A stretch of DNA of 51,888 nt from an uncultured bacterium (GCA_902779865.1 CACZDG010000006.1:1-51888); one strand, 5' to 3'; shown: positions 1-9,177, numbered from the stretch's first letter. The notes: a model not told the origin generated them from the sequence alone. A program made the numbers and translations.

Positions 1-2
1 GA

Positions 3-71
3 CGCCTAGACGAGTTCTTCAACTGGCGGTTGCGCAATCTCAAGCAGGTAATCTGCACGAAATCGGCATGA
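3..71 (+). CDS. possible 3' end of a plus-strand gene, unidentified
   Basis: The first 71 bases stay open in one plus-strand frame. They end in TGA with a tail reading approximately RLDEFFNWRLRNLKQ followed by VICTKSA. The composition (aromatic, Arg and Lys) looks protein-like, and the stop lies 29 bp from the convergent aconitase stop. Only 22 codons are visible, so neither the family nor its reality can be settled. It may be chance. Confidence 0.25.
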   Translation, partial: RLDEFFNWRLRNLKQVICTKSA

Positions 72-100
72 CCTTGCAGAAAAAAGTCTTTGCACCCCCT

Positions 101-1988
101 TTACCTTAACGAGGCGAGGAGGCCGCCGCAGAGGATGAGGTGCTTCTCACGCGGGGAGAGCGTGGCCGTGGCGGTGAAAGTGGCATTGCCCACCTTGAAC
201 GTCGCCTTGCCGTCGCCTTCGACAGCCATGCGGATATCCACGAGCTCGAGGGCGTCGCCAGCCTGGAGGCGGTCGTAGTCCTTCGGGTCGTCGAATACAA
301 ACGGCACGATGCCGAAGTTGATGAGGTTCGCGCGGTGTATGCGCTCGATGGACTTGGCGAGGACCGCCTTGACGCCAAGGTACATCGGGCAAAGCGCCGC
401 GTGCTCGCTCGCCCGCCACGATTACGTTCACGATCCCCTTCTCGCAGTTTGCGAGGCAGCGGTCGTGGAACGTGGGGTCGCACGGCTCGAACACGAACTT
501 CGCGTACTGCGGGATGTTCGAGCGGAACTTGAGTCGCGCGCCCGCCGGCATGATGTGGTCCGTCGTGATCTTGTCGCCAACCTTGATCGCACACACGGCC
601 TTGTAGGACGCCGCGAGAGGCACGCCCTTCGGCACGGTCGCGATGTTCGGCCCGCGCACGATCTCCGTCTTACGCACACCCTTCCCCGCCGTCGCGCGGT
701 AGAGGAACATGGAGTCGTCTATCGGAAACTTCCTTGGCGCGGGCACGGACGGGATCTTCGCGCCGAGCGGAGAGGTCACCTTTCCCGTGAGCGCGCTCAC
801 GGCCGCCGTCTCGGGCGAGACGAGGAACACCTGCGCGCTCTTCGTGCCGCTGCGGCCCTCGAAGTTGCGGTTGTTCGTGCGCAGCGACACGGCACCCGTG
901 CGCGGACTCATGTGCGCACCGATGCAGAAGCCGCAGGCGTTCTCGAGGATGCGGCATCCGGCCTTGATGAGAATCGCGAGCGAGCCATCGGCCGCGAGCA
1001 TGTTCACCACCTGACGCGAACCGCATGCAATGCCAACCTCCACGTCCTCCGCCACGTGCTTACCCTTGAGTATGAGCGCCACTGTGCGGATGTCGCGGTA
1101 CGAGCTGTTCGTGCAGGAGCCAATCATGATCTGGTTGACCTTCTTGCCCTTCTGCGACTTCACCGTGACAATGTTGCCAGGCGAATGCGGGGCGGCCATG
1201 AGCGGCTCAACCTTTGAGAGGTCGAGCTCAAAGACGTCGTCGTACGTCGCGCCCTTGTCGGCAACGAGCTCGATCCAATCTTTCGCACGCCCCTGGGCGG
1301 CGAGAAACTGTTTTGTAACGGCGTCGCTCGGGAACACGCTCGTCGTCACGCCCAGCTCCGCGCCCATGTTCGTGATCGTGGCACGGCTCGGTACGTCGAG
1401 CGTCTTCACGCCAGAACCGAAGTACTCGAAGATCCAGCCCACGTTGCCCTTCGTGCCGTATTTCTCCAACACTTTGAGGATCACGTCCTTCGCGCTGCAG
1501 CCCTTCGGGAGGCGTCCCGTGAGCTTGATGCCGCGCACCTTCGGCGTGGGGATGTGGAACGCGCCGCCGGCCGCGACCATGCCGATGCCGCCGCCGGTGG
1601 GCGTGTGGGAGTCGCTGCCGAGGAGCGTCTTCCCCGGCTTGCCGAAGCGCTCGAGGTGGAGCTGGTGGCAGATGCCATTGCCGCACTTGGAATACACGAC
1701 GCCGTACTTCTTCGCGATGGACTGGAGGAAGTCGTGGTCGTCGGCGTTCTCGAAGCCGATCTGCACCGTGTTGTGATCGACATAGCTCACCGCGAGTTCA
1801 TTGCGGACATGCGGCACGTCCATCGACTCGAACTGGAGGTACGCCATCGTGCCCGTCGCGTCTTGCGTGAGCGTCTGGTCGATGCGAATGCCGAGTTCGG
1901 CGTCCTTGGCGGGGTCGCCCTCAACGAGATGGGCGGCAATGATCTTCTGCGCCACGTTCAGCGGCGTTGAGGGTGCGGGAGTCTTCAT
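101..1988 (-). pseudogene. acn: aconitate hydratase (short bacterial type), frameshifted by a small deletion
   Basis: Aconitase isomerises citrate to isocitrate with a 4Fe-4S cluster in the TCA cycle. The N-terminal motifs are typical of the roughly 640-residue bacterial form (RIDQTLTQDATGTMAYLQFE). The cluster cysteines are present in GSCTNS and CGFCIG. The first frame runs 1988 to 147, but reading is correct only to about base 412, at VIVAGE. The real C-terminus continues in another frame ([15 protein letters not shown] onward) to the stop at 101-103. The family normally has about eight residues between these points (SYGQGSSR), which include the catalytic Ser-Arg. Here roughly 23 nt appear to be missing, so both frame and active site are lost. 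The Shine-Dalgarno AAGGAC precedes ATG 1988, and the gene follows the S1-domain gene by 13 bp. It is either a true pseudogene or an assembly error. Confidence 0.9.
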
Positions 1989-2001
1989 AAGGCTTAGTCC
2001 T

Positions 2002-2994
2002 TTACAGCTTCAGTCCGTCGAATGCGCTGCCGAGCGAGCTGAACGAGTCGGTCTCGCCCTTGTGCGCCTCCATCCAGTCTGCGACGTCCTGCGCCTCCGC
2101 GTCGCGCGCGATTTCCTCGGGCGTACGCGGCTTGAGAGGTTTCGCCTGGCACTGCCTGATGGAAAGCGAAATGCGGTCGCGCTCCCAGTCGAGGGAGAGA
2201 ATCTTCACGGTAACAAGGTCGCCAGCCTTGAGGAAGTCGTTGGGGTCGTTCACCTTGTCCCACGAAATCTCGCGCACGGGCACAAGCCCCTCCACGCCGC
2301 CCAAATCGACGAACGCGCCGAAGTTCATCACCTTGACGACTGTTCCGTTGAGGGTCTGCCCCTCGTCCAACGTATCGCGCAGGTAGTCCTTTGCAACCTG
2401 AAGCTCGCGCTCCTGCACGGCCCTGCGGCTCACGATCAAGTTCGCGCCCCGGTCGTCCGTGCCGTACTCCTGCACGACGAACTGGAACTTCTTGCCCACG
2501 TACGGGTTCTCAGCGCCTGCCGCCGGGGGTTTGCGGACGCGGTCGATTTGGGAGTACGGACAGAACCCACGCTGTCCGCACACCGTCACCTCGTATCCGC
2601 CCTTCACTTCCTTCTCCACGGTGCCGTCAAGGGTAAGCCCGTTGTCGAAGGCGTGCTGAATCGTCTGGTCAACGGACACCATCGCGGCGGACTCCGCCAC
2701 GTCTGCCTTGGCGAAGATGTAGGCATCCTTCTGCATCGACACGAACGACACGTCGATCACGTCGCCGCGCTTGACCGTGATCTCGCCTTCGTCGTCGGTG
2801 ACGTCCGCAACAGGCATGAGACCCACGTTTTTGGCGTTGACGTCGAGCGTAACGTATTCCTCGCCCACGCGCACAACGCGCGCGGAAACAGTGTCGCCGG
2901 GGTTGAACCCCTTGCGGAAACCCTTGAGCTGCTGGTCGAGCAGGGCGGCGAAACCCGCCATCGAAGATTTGCTGTCCATTTTATCTGCTTTCAT
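2002..2994 (-). CDS. S1 RNA-binding domain protein, ribosomal protein S1-like
   Basis: This 330-residue protein has three S1 (OB-fold) repeats, at roughly residues 35-105, 125-205 and 215-290. The third is the most canonical (GTVVKVMNFGAFVDLGGVEG followed by LVPVREIS). Such proteins bind single-stranded mRNA and help ribosome loading. It is shorter than the usual six-domain S1, so it may be an S1 paralogue or the short S1 of this lineage. It is the first gene of a two-gene unit with the broken aconitase. A good promoter lies 17 nt upstream of the ATG, and no Shine-Dalgarno is visible in the very short leader. An S1-like protein translated from a leader without an SD is a plausible regulatory arrangement, but that is inference. 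Confidence 0.85.
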   Translation of the reverse strand: MKADKMDSKSSMAGFAALLDQQLKGFRKGFNPGDTVSARVVRVGEEYVTLDVNAKNVGLMPVADVTDDEGEITVKRGDVIDVSFVSMQKDAYIFAKADVAESAAMVSVDQTIQHAFDNGLTLDGTVEKEVKGGYEVTVCGQRGFCPYSQIDRVRKPPAAGAENPYVGKKFQFVVQEYGTDDRGANLIVSRRAVQERELQVAKDYLRDTLDEGQTLNGTVVKVMNFGAFVDLGGVEGLVPVREISWDKVNDPNDFLKAGDLVTVKILSLDWERDRISLSIRQCQAKPLKPRTPEEIARDAEAQDVADWMEAHKGETDSFSSLGSAFDGLKL

Positions 2995-3011
2995 TTTGGT
3001 GAAGTGCGAAT

Positions 3012-3040
3012 ATTATACCCTTTATCCGCGCCGCACACAA
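3012..3040 (-). promoter_or_regulatory. promoter of the S1/aconitase unit
   Basis: The minus strand reads -35 TTGTGT (3035-3040), a 17-bp spacer ending in GGG, and -10 TATAAT (3012-3017). The ATG at 2994 lies 17 nt beyond the -10, giving a leader of about 10 nt. Confidence 0.7.
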
Positions 3041-3085
3041 TACCGCAGTCGCAAAACTTGACGCAACTTGGAACGTCAATATACC

Positions 3086-6000
3086 CTATTCGCAGTCTAT
3101 TCCGCAAGAGGTTTTAGCGGATTCAACGCCCGGCTCCAGCACGAGGCGCACGCCCACGTTGAAGACGCGCTGCCAGGGGAAGTACGTGTTCCGGCGGTCG
3201 AAGGTGGCCATGCGCGGCAGCACGTTGAACGCGCCGCCGCGGGCGACGGCCTCGCCCGACGGCCCAACGCACCACTCCTCCACGTTGCCGATCATGTCGA
3301 AGAGCCCCGCCGCGTTCGCGCCGTAGCGGTGCTTCACCGCAGAGCCGAGCGTCATCTCGCCGTCGTTCGCCCCCATGAAGCGCAGATGGTAGTTGAACAC
3401 CTTGAACTGGTTCGGCAGGTTCTCGACGGACGCGTCAGCGAGGTTCGCGACCTTCGCAAAATCGGCCATGTCCCCGCCCCATGCATAGTCGCCCGACACG
3501 CCCGCGCGCGCCGCATGTTCCCATTCCGTCTCCGTAGGCAGGCGCACCTTCACGCCCGTCTGATCGGAGAGCCAGGCGGCGTATGCCTTGGCCTCGTCGA
3601 ACGACACGCGGATGACGGGCAGGTCATGACGTTCGGCGGACGTTCCCGGCGCATAGTGGTCCTTGCCCACCCAGTCGATGAAACCGTTCCGGTGCTCTGG
3701 CTCGTAGGCGAGCCAGTTCGCAAGCGGTAGCTCGCCCTCGGCCATCCACACGCCCGGTGCCGTCCGGCGGAACGCGATCCGTCCGCCCGGCGCATCCAGT
3801 TCCACGCGCAACTTCGAGGGCTTCACGCTCTGAACCGGTTTCGCCGACACGCGCTTCACCGCCGGTTTCTTCGGCGGCTCGAACGCGATCTTCGGGATGT
3901 CCCTCTCCGCGTCGCGGTACGTGTAGCGGTCAAGCTCCGGATCGTTCTTCGGATCCCAGAATCCCTGGAAGTTCCGTTCGCCGTACTGGCGACGCGCATG
4001 GGAATACTCCAGCAGCTTCTGCTGTTCCTCGTGCGAGCGACCCGAACCGGCCCAGACGCGGTCGCCGCGCATGCGGAAGTACTCGACCTGATCGGTCCAC
4101 GTGCCCCAGAACGGCGCGTTGAGGTCGATCCACGTGTAGAGGCGGCGCCATTCCGTGTCCGTCAGCTCCACGCCGTGGTGTCCCGCCTTGAGCATCTGCA
4201 CGAGCGGACTCGTATTGGCGTGGTACTCAAGCGGGTTCTGGAGGTAGTAGTCGGACTCCGGACCCGGACGCCGCACGTAGGGCTGGAGGTAGAAGTAGCT
4301 CTTCGAGTAGCACCCCACGTGGTCGTCCCTGAAATTCTTGAGCTGGATCTCCATCGGACGGAAATCCGCCAGGTTCGGCTTGTCGCCGCGCGTGAAGAGC
4401 GGGTAGGCGTCCATGGAGAACACGAACACGCCCTGCTTGTCCTGCGGACACTTCGCCACCTCTTCGCACGGGTCCTTGTCGTGGCAGCCCGAGCAGCGCC
4501 GCTGGAGGATCGGCTGGATTTCGCGCAGGAAACTCCACGTGCGCGGCTTGTCGCGTCCCTCCGGCGGCTTGATCGTGTCCGGCGCGCGCTGGACGATCTG
4601 CAGCGGACGCGCCGTCACGCTGGGATTCTCGTGACAGCCGATGCAGGAGACGTATTCGCCCGGCATGCCGACGGTCCAGGAACGCATGAGCTGAACGGCC
4701 CGCCCTTCCGCGTCGAGCGGCTGGATCGAGATCGGCGTGTTGACGGGCGCGTTGAAGAAGATGCCGCCTTTCTCCGTCACGGGCACCTCGCCGAGAACGT
4801 ACTTCATGTCCCACGACGACTCCACGCCGACCGCCTGGTGGCTGCCGGTGTGGTTGAAGGCGTAGTGGTAGGCGAAGATGCGGGCGGACTTCACCGTTCC
4901 GCGCGGAAGGCCCTTCAGCCCCTCGCCCTGGTAGAGGTCGCCGCAGTACATCGTGCAGTACGGCACGTTCTCGCGGCGGCGGTCGGGTATTGAGGGCGGC
5001 CGCCTCCGTGCGGCAAGCGCGATGGGCTCGTTGAGACACCAGCCCTCGCATTCGGCGAGAAGCGTGATGTTGTCGAAGACGTCCACGAGGTAGATGCCCC
5101 AGAGCGAATTCTTGGACGACTTCATCGCCGCGAGGAAGAACTTGCCCGCGCCGTCCGCCGGGGAACTACCAAGCGGGAACGGCTGCAGGAAACGCGGATA
5201 GCTGCCATTGTAGAGTCCGTCCATGATCTTGTCGTCCGGCGGCTTGCCCCAGCCGGGCAGCATCTGGACGCAGCCCTTGGGTCCGGCGTGTGCGCGCGCG
5301 GCGTCGAAGAGGACGAGCTTTCCGCTCTTGGGGGAGTGGTGGCCAGTCGCGACGGCGATGAACTTGCCGTTGTCGCCCGGAATCGCCAAGGGGCTGCCGA
5401 AGTGGTTGGGCCAGTAGTCGTTCGAGCCGTAGAAGCCCATCTGGCGCGTGCCGTCGGGGTTCATCGTCATGAGCACGCGGCTGAAGAAGTGCGGCACGTC
5501 GCAGTATTCCCAGCGCACGTACTGGATGCGTCCGTCGTTGAGCACGCTCGGGTACCAGTTCGAGTCCTGGTCGTAGGTGAGGCGGTCCACCTTGCCGTTT
5601 GCGGGGTCGAGGCGGTAGCTGTTGCTCATGCGCAGCCGCCCCGATTCGCACGGAAGCCCCTGTTCGCCGGCGTCCGACGTGAACACGATGCGCCCGTCGG
5701 GAAGCCAGCAGCAGTCCGCCGCCTCGTGGATGAAGTTCGTCGGGAGGAGCGTCTTCGCCGACGCGCCGTCCGCATCCGTCTCGAAGAGCCGCCAGGCCTT
5801 GCCCCGCGCCGGATCCGGGCCCACAAAAAGGATGCGGCGTCCGTCCCAGTTGAGGTCCACCGAGTGGATCGTGCCCGTGTGCTTGTAGAGTTCGCGCTCG
5901 GCCGGCTTTTCGTCGCGGAAGCCGGAGAGGACGACCAGCGACGCGGCCCTGTTCCGATCGACGATGAGGTGGTTGTAGCAGGAGAGATTCGGTTGCGCCG

Positions 6001-6406
6001 GATGGGCGTCCCGGCGCGGATCGCCGCCGCGGTGCTTCACGGCGAGGATGGAGAGGTCGCGCACGAGCGGATGCGCGGACAAGAGACGGCGTTGGCGCAC
6101 AAGCAGCGCCTGCGCGGGCGCGGCGTCGCCGGAGGCGAGCGCCTTTTCGGCGGCCTTCTTCTCGCTCTCGACCGTCGCGGCAAACGCCCTCACGGCGGCA
6201 ACGTCATTCGCGTCGGCGCCGGACGTCTTCGCCCAGTCGTCCGCAAGGCGTTTCAACGCGTCGGCGTTGATCAGTCGCACCTGCGCCGCACATTCCTCGA
6301 GCACGTCCTTCGACGCGCCGCATGCATGAAACCACACCAACACGGCAACCGCGAATACCGCAGCTATCTTACCGTGTACCATCAATCTATTGTTCCTAAA
6401 AAACAT
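3086..6406 (-). CDS. secreted HzsA-like dihaem protein with C-terminal SUMF1/FGE-type domain
   Basis: This roughly 1106-residue protein is exported: the N-terminus has basic residues followed by AAVFAVAVLVWFHA. The middle is a TolB/WD-like propeller of the kind seen in the HZS_alpha (hydrazine synthase alpha-related) family. It carries two c-type haem motifs, CIGCH and CSGCH, about 50 residues apart. The last 200 residues form a formylglycine-generating-enzyme-like (SUMF1) domain, with LPTETEWEHAARAG and GNVEEWC. Proteins of this make-up are common in Planctomycetes and Verrucomicrobia, mostly with unknown substrates. The family name does not imply anammox. The start was placed at ATG 6406, six nt after a -10 box. 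ATG 6382, with AGGAA upstream, is an alternative that also yields a signal peptide. Confidence 0.8.
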   Translation of the reverse strand: MFFRNNRLMVHGKIAAVFAVAVLVWFHACGASKDVLEECAAQVRLINADALKRLADDWAKTSGADANDVAAVRAFAATVESEKKAAEKALASGDAAPAQALLVRQRRLLSAHPLVRDLSILAVKHRGGDPRRDAHPAQPNLSCYNHLIVDRNRAASLVVLSGFRDEKPAERELYKHTGTIHSVDLNWDGRRILFVGPDPARGKAWRLFETDADGASAKTLLPTNFIHEAADCCWLPDGRIVFTSDAGEQGLPCESGRLRMSNSYRLDPANGKVDRLTYDQDSNWYPSVLNDGRIQYVRWEYCDVPHFFSRVLMTMNPDGTRQMGFYGSNDYWPNHFGSPLAIPGDNGKFIAVATGHHSPKSGKLVLFDAARAHAGPKGCVQMLPGWGKPPDDKIMDGLYNGSYPRFLQPFPLGSSPADGAGKFFLAAMKSSKNSLWGIYLVDVFDNITLLAECEGWCLNEPIALAARRRPPSIPDRRRENVPYCTMYCGDLYQGEGLKGLPRGTVKSARIFAYHYAFNHTGSHQAVGVESSWDMKYVLGEVPVTEKGGIFFNAPVNTPISIQPLDAEGRAVQLMRSWTVGMPGEYVSCIGCHENPSVTARPLQIVQRAPDTIKPPEGRDKPRTWSFLREIQPILQRRCSGCHDKDPCEEVAKCPQDKQGVFVFSMDAYPLFTRGDKPNLADFRPMEIQLKNFRDDHVGCYSKSYFYLQPYVRRPGPESDYYLQNPLEYHANTSPLVQMLKAGHHGVELTDTEWRRLYTWIDLNAPFWGTWTDQVEYFRMRGDRVWAGSGRSHEEQQKLLEYSHARRQYGERNFQGFWDPKNDPELDRYTYRDAERDIPKIAFEPPKKPAVKRVSAKPVQSVKPSKLRVELDAPGGRIAFRRTAPGVWMAEGELPLANWLAYEPEHRNGFIDWVGKDHYAPGTSAERHDLPVIRVSFDEAKAYAAWLSDQTGVKVRLPTETEWEHAARAGVSGDYAWGGDMADFAKVANLADASVENLPNQFKVFNYHLRFMGANDGEMTLGSAVKHRYGANAAGLFDMIGNVEEWCVGPSGEAVARGGAFNVLPRMATFDRRNTYFPWQRVFNVGVRLVLEPGVESAKTSCGIDCE

Positions 6407-6412
6407 ATCGCA

Positions 6413-6441
6413 AGTGTACAATATTCCTTTCGCCATCACAA
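6413..6441 (-). promoter_or_regulatory. promoter of the HzsA/SUMF1 gene, possibly leaderless
   Basis: The minus strand has -35 TTGTGA (6436-6441), a 17-bp spacer and -10 TACACT (6413-6418). ATG 6406 begins after only six further bases, so the transcript would start at or next to the start codon. Confidence 0.55.
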
Positions 6442-6530
6442 GTAAAAACGAACACTACAGTGGGAAGCATAACGACTGAAGTACCCGCCAATTTCCCGTA
6501 ATCGGACGTGACGTGCGGAGTTTCGTGTGC

Positions 6531-6536
6531 TATACT
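6531..6536 (+). promoter_or_regulatory. -10 box of the DUF486 gene
   Basis: TATACT on the plus strand lies eight bases before ATG 6545, with only a weak -35 (TGACGT, 6509-6514). No Shine-Dalgarno is seen, so the mRNA may be leaderless. Confidence 0.45.
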
Positions 6537-6544
6537 TTATCCCC

Positions 6545-6925
6545 ATGAGCGAAATTTCAAGACACTGGGGAGTCGTGGCCACGGCAGGAATGCTGGTGGC
6601 CAGCAACCTTTTCATGACGATAGCCTGGTACTGGCACCTGCGCCTGCAGAAGCCGGGAGGATCCGTCTGGCCGCTTGCCGCCATCATCGCCGTCAGCTGG
6701 CTGATCGCGCTCGTGGAGTACATCATCGCCGTGCCCGCGAACAGGATCGGCGCGGCATCCGGACTGAACGTGGCCCAGCTGAAAATCATGCAGGAGGTCA
6801 TAACGGTGTGCGTGTTCATCCCGTTCATGATCCTCTTCATGGGGGAGCGTTGGCGGTGGGACTACCTCTGGGCGCTGCTTTGCATGGTGGGCGCGGTCTA
6901 TTTCGTCAACCGCCACAATCTCTGA
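6545..6925 (+). CDS. DMT-superfamily small membrane protein, DUF486
   Basis: This 126-residue integral membrane protein has four predicted helices. It shows DUF486 hallmarks: FMTIAWYWHL near the N-terminus, AVSWLIALVEYIIAVPANRI in the middle and FMGERWRWDY near the end. DUF486 members are four-helix relatives of drug/metabolite transporters and probably act as dimers; their substrate is unknown. The frame is open 18 nt further upstream from a GTG, but ATG 6545 matches the family start. It is the only confident plus-strand gene of the window. It diverges from the HzsA-like gene across 138 bp and converges on the UGSC-like gene with 13 bp between stops. Confidence 0.85.
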   Translation: MSEISRHWGVVATAGMLVASNLFMTIAWYWHLRLQKPGGSVWPLAAIIAVSWLIALVEYIIAVPANRIGAASGLNVAQLKIMQEVITVCVFIPFMILFMGERWRWDYLWALLCMVGAVYFVNRHNL

Positions 6926-6938
6926 CGCGCCGCAACCG

Positions 6939-8843
6939 CTAAGGACGGCGGCAGCGGAATTCCCCAATCGGCTTGTAGCCACGTTCGGACATCAGCGCGT
7001 CCCACGCCTTGGGAAGCGCAATCTTAATCGTCGCGAAGCCGCCGCCGGGTACGGTCAGCACTTTGTTGCGCGAAGGGTCGCCCGTCACGATGAACGCACT
7101 CTTACCGTAGGACATCGCGGGGACGGTCTCCATTTCCTCCGCGCCGGTCCACGCAAGCCATGGAGGCGTGTCAGTCATTTCAGACTTTTCATTCCGCCTG
7201 ATTCGCCGCTCATGCCATGCGATGGGATATCTCTCCGGATCGAACGCGCTGCCGGGGTTGCCCCAGTAGTTCGCGAACGCTCGGCTTCTTAGCGGAATGC
7301 GCGCCGTATCCTCCAGGGCGCGACACAGCTCGTCTTTCGAGGAATAGTCTTTTGCAAGGTCGCGCGCCACGCCCTCGGTGATGAAGAACGCGCGGTAGGT
7401 GCATGGCATCCCGCTCGCAACGGCCATCTGCGACTTCTCAACGGCGTCCCACGCAATCATGTCCTTGATGCGACGCCCGTCCGACGTCGCGGGCACGAGG
7501 TTGTTGCCCCAGTTGATCGACGACGCGGCGGTGAGCGTGGAATCGTCGATTGAGTAACCTCGCTGCACCTGCCACGGCTTCCACCCGACCTTCAACGCGG
7601 CGGACTCGTCTTCGACAAGACACCACGGCATTAGGTAACCGAACGTCCCCATGCGGTTCTCCTTCACGCGGTAGCCGCCGAGGTTGAGCATGGCGAGGTT
7701 GATGAAACGTCCGAGAACTGCGTTCTTCGGCTCGTTGATCTCGCCCTGCCCGCAATCGAATCCAAGCTGGCGGGCGACAGGGCCATTCAGCCAGCAGTAC
7801 GGCGTCCACGCATGGGTGGACGCAAGCGGACGACGGAAGTTCCCGTCCTTCATCGCCTCGACGTACGCAAGCAGCAGCGGCATGAACTCCGGCGGACACC
7901 CCGCCATTACGCCGTTCACGGCAACATGCCGAACCGTCACGCCACGTTGCACAGGCGGAATCGCGCCAAGCGAATGTTCGGGCGGTAAATCGGTGAAGCG
8001 AAGAAACTCCGCAACGGCTTTTTCAGTGGGCGGCACTATTGGCAAGCCGTCCGTCCAGCCTGAGTCGAGGAATATCTGCTGTATCTCAGCGAACGTACCG
8101 GAGACAGTGTGGTTTACTTGCTGTACCACATCCGCCATTTTACATTTTACACTTTCCATTTTACATTCGTCCGTCAGGGCGTTCTTCACCTGCGGCCACA
8201 ACACCTTGCGCGTGTTCGCCACCAACTCTTCCCGCGTGTGACTTGCAAACGCGCCGGGATATTCCGCAATGCGCAGCTCCATCAATCCCGCAGACGCAGC
8301 GGCGCTTTTCGCCTGCCTCACGAACCCCGGCGCGGCGATCATCACGGACGGGATTCCGAGTACTTCGGCGGCGATACACGAACCAGTTTCCTTCGGCGTA
8401 CAAAGTCCGCATCCTCCGTTGCCAGAAACGACAGCGTCAACCTTGAACTCCTTCAGCTTGCGCTGGAACTCGTCCTTCGCCCTCCGCACCACGCCCGGAC
8501 GCGGATACGGCCCAGCCGAGCCGATCTCGCTCAACACATAGACTTTCGCCGTCGGGTATTCCGCAAGTATCAGTCGTTTCAATTCAGGATGCGTCACGTT
8601 TGCCATGAAGCTGCCGCCCACGAGCGCAATCGTCTTGCCGTCCAGCGACTTTAGGCGCGGCGCGGGCTTTACCGGCATCACGGCGGACTCCGGCACGGGG
8701 GAAAGCGCCGTGAACGTCGCCTCACCGTCGCCGGCGGGGATCGGACAGGTCCCGTCCCTGCATTCCGCCGCAGTTGCGGCAAGTGCAAGCAACATAGTCG
8801 AAGCAACTAACATAGTCGAAGCAACTATCGCAGTTAGTTTCAT
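6939..8843 (-). CDS. secreted two-domain protein: UGSC-like domain plus conserved C-terminal domain
   Basis: This 634-residue protein starts at ATG 8843 (GGAGG seven nt upstream) with an Ala-rich signal peptide of about 26 residues. Residues about 65-230 resemble the UGSC-like domain: a beta strand IALVGGSFMANVTHPELK, then GGCGLCTPKETGSC at about 143-156, then LGIPSVMIAAPGF. In many relatives the motif holds selenocysteine; here it is Cys and no in-frame TGA occurs. Residues about 265 to the end form a second conserved module (SGWTDGLPIVPPTEKAVAEF, then NGVMAGCPPEF). In other genomes I recall this module beside UGSC genes as separate proteins, so this looks like a natural fusion. The linker between the domains holds a short repeat insertion (CKMESVKCKM). 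The catalytic activity is not known. Export to the periplasm is unusual for the family. Confidence 0.65.
   Translation of the reverse strand: MKLTAIVASTMLVASTMLLALAATAAECRDGTCPIPAGDGEATFTALSPVPESAVMPVKPAPRLKSLDGKTIALVGGSFMANVTHPELKRLILAEYPTAKVYVLSEIGSAGPYPRPGVVRRAKDEFQRKLKEFKVDAVVSGNGGCGLCTPKETGSCIAAEVLGIPSVMIAAPGFVRQAKSAAASAGLMELRIAEYPGAFASHTREELVANTRKVLWPQVKNALTDECKMESVKCKMADVVQQVNHTVSGTFAEIQQIFLDSGWTDGLPIVPPTEKAVAEFLRFTDLPPEHSLGAIPPVQRGVTVRHVAVNGVMAGCPPEFMPLLLAYVEAMKDGNFRRPLASTHAWTPYCWLNGPVARQLGFDCGQGEINEPKNAVLGRFINLAMLNLGGYRVKENRMGTFGYLMPWCLVEDESAALKVGWKPWQVQRGYSIDDSTLTAASSINWGNNLVPATSDGRRIKDMIAWDAVEKSQMAVASGMPCTYRAFFITEGVARDLAKDYSSKDELCRALEDTARIPLRSRAFANYWGNPGSAFDPERYPIAWHERRIRRNEKSEMTDTPPWLAWTGAEEMETVPAMSYGKSAFIVTGDPSRNKVLTVPGGGFATIKIALPKAWDALMSERGYKPIGEFRCRRP
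8135..8168 (-). repeat. short A/T-rich repeat inserted in frame in the UGSC-like gene
   Basis: On the minus strand the 34 bases consist of repeated blocks of the type GTAAAATG and GGAAAGTG. They are translated as CKMESVKCKM, exactly in the linker between the two domains. Composition is much lower in GC than the surrounding gene. A related block lies in the beta-galactosidase gene at 46915-46953. Confidence 0.7.
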
Positions 8844-8924
8844 CTTCAAACCTCCATTATGCAGCATTCCACCAGGAGGCTGTTCGCCGTCCCGGAATGT
8901 CATATAAAAATATGTACAGCGGAT

Positions 8925-8953
8925 ATAATACCAAATCCCTGCATCCTAGGCAA
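8925..8953 (-). promoter_or_regulatory. promoter of the UGSC-like gene
   Basis: The minus strand reads -35 TTGCCT (8948-8953), a 17-bp spacer ending TTTGG, and -10 TATTAT (8925-8930). The leader to ATG 8843 is about 75 nt and contains a clear GGAGG. Confidence 0.6.
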
Positions 8954-9134
8954 TAACCTATTGACTGGAGAGAATGTGAACGCGCTACACTTCACTTAGT
9001 CCGACTTTCCACGTTCGACCTAAGTCAATGCTCCAAAAACTGTCATGCGATATTACGATTCGGACCGGTTTTGTCACTTCTCATCTACCTCATTCACCTT
9101 GTATTTTGACAAAGGCCAAATCCTTTTGCTTCAT

Positions 9135-9177
9135 GCTCCAAGGTGCATGGGCCTAAGCAGACATGTCACCTTGGAGC
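9135..9177. repeat. 11-bp perfect inverted repeat at the edge of the tandem array
   Basis: GCTCCAAGGTG (9135-9145) and CACCTTGGAGC (9167-9177) are exact reverse complements with a 21-base loop. The right arm is the first repeat unit of the 23-bp array, so the left arm pairs with the array itself. Confidence 0.85.

Noticed and set aside
71..100. Rho-independent terminator between the convergent first genes
   Set aside because: A T-run and weak TGCA pairing exist, but the stem is too short and mismatched.
3086..6406. Hydrazine synthase and anammox metabolism
   Set aside because: Only one HzsA-like chain is present, with a SUMF1 domain and no partner genes; the fold is widespread outside anammox bacteria.
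6939..8843. Selenoprotein
   Set aside because: No in-frame TGA or SECIS-like need is seen; the motif positions are Cys.
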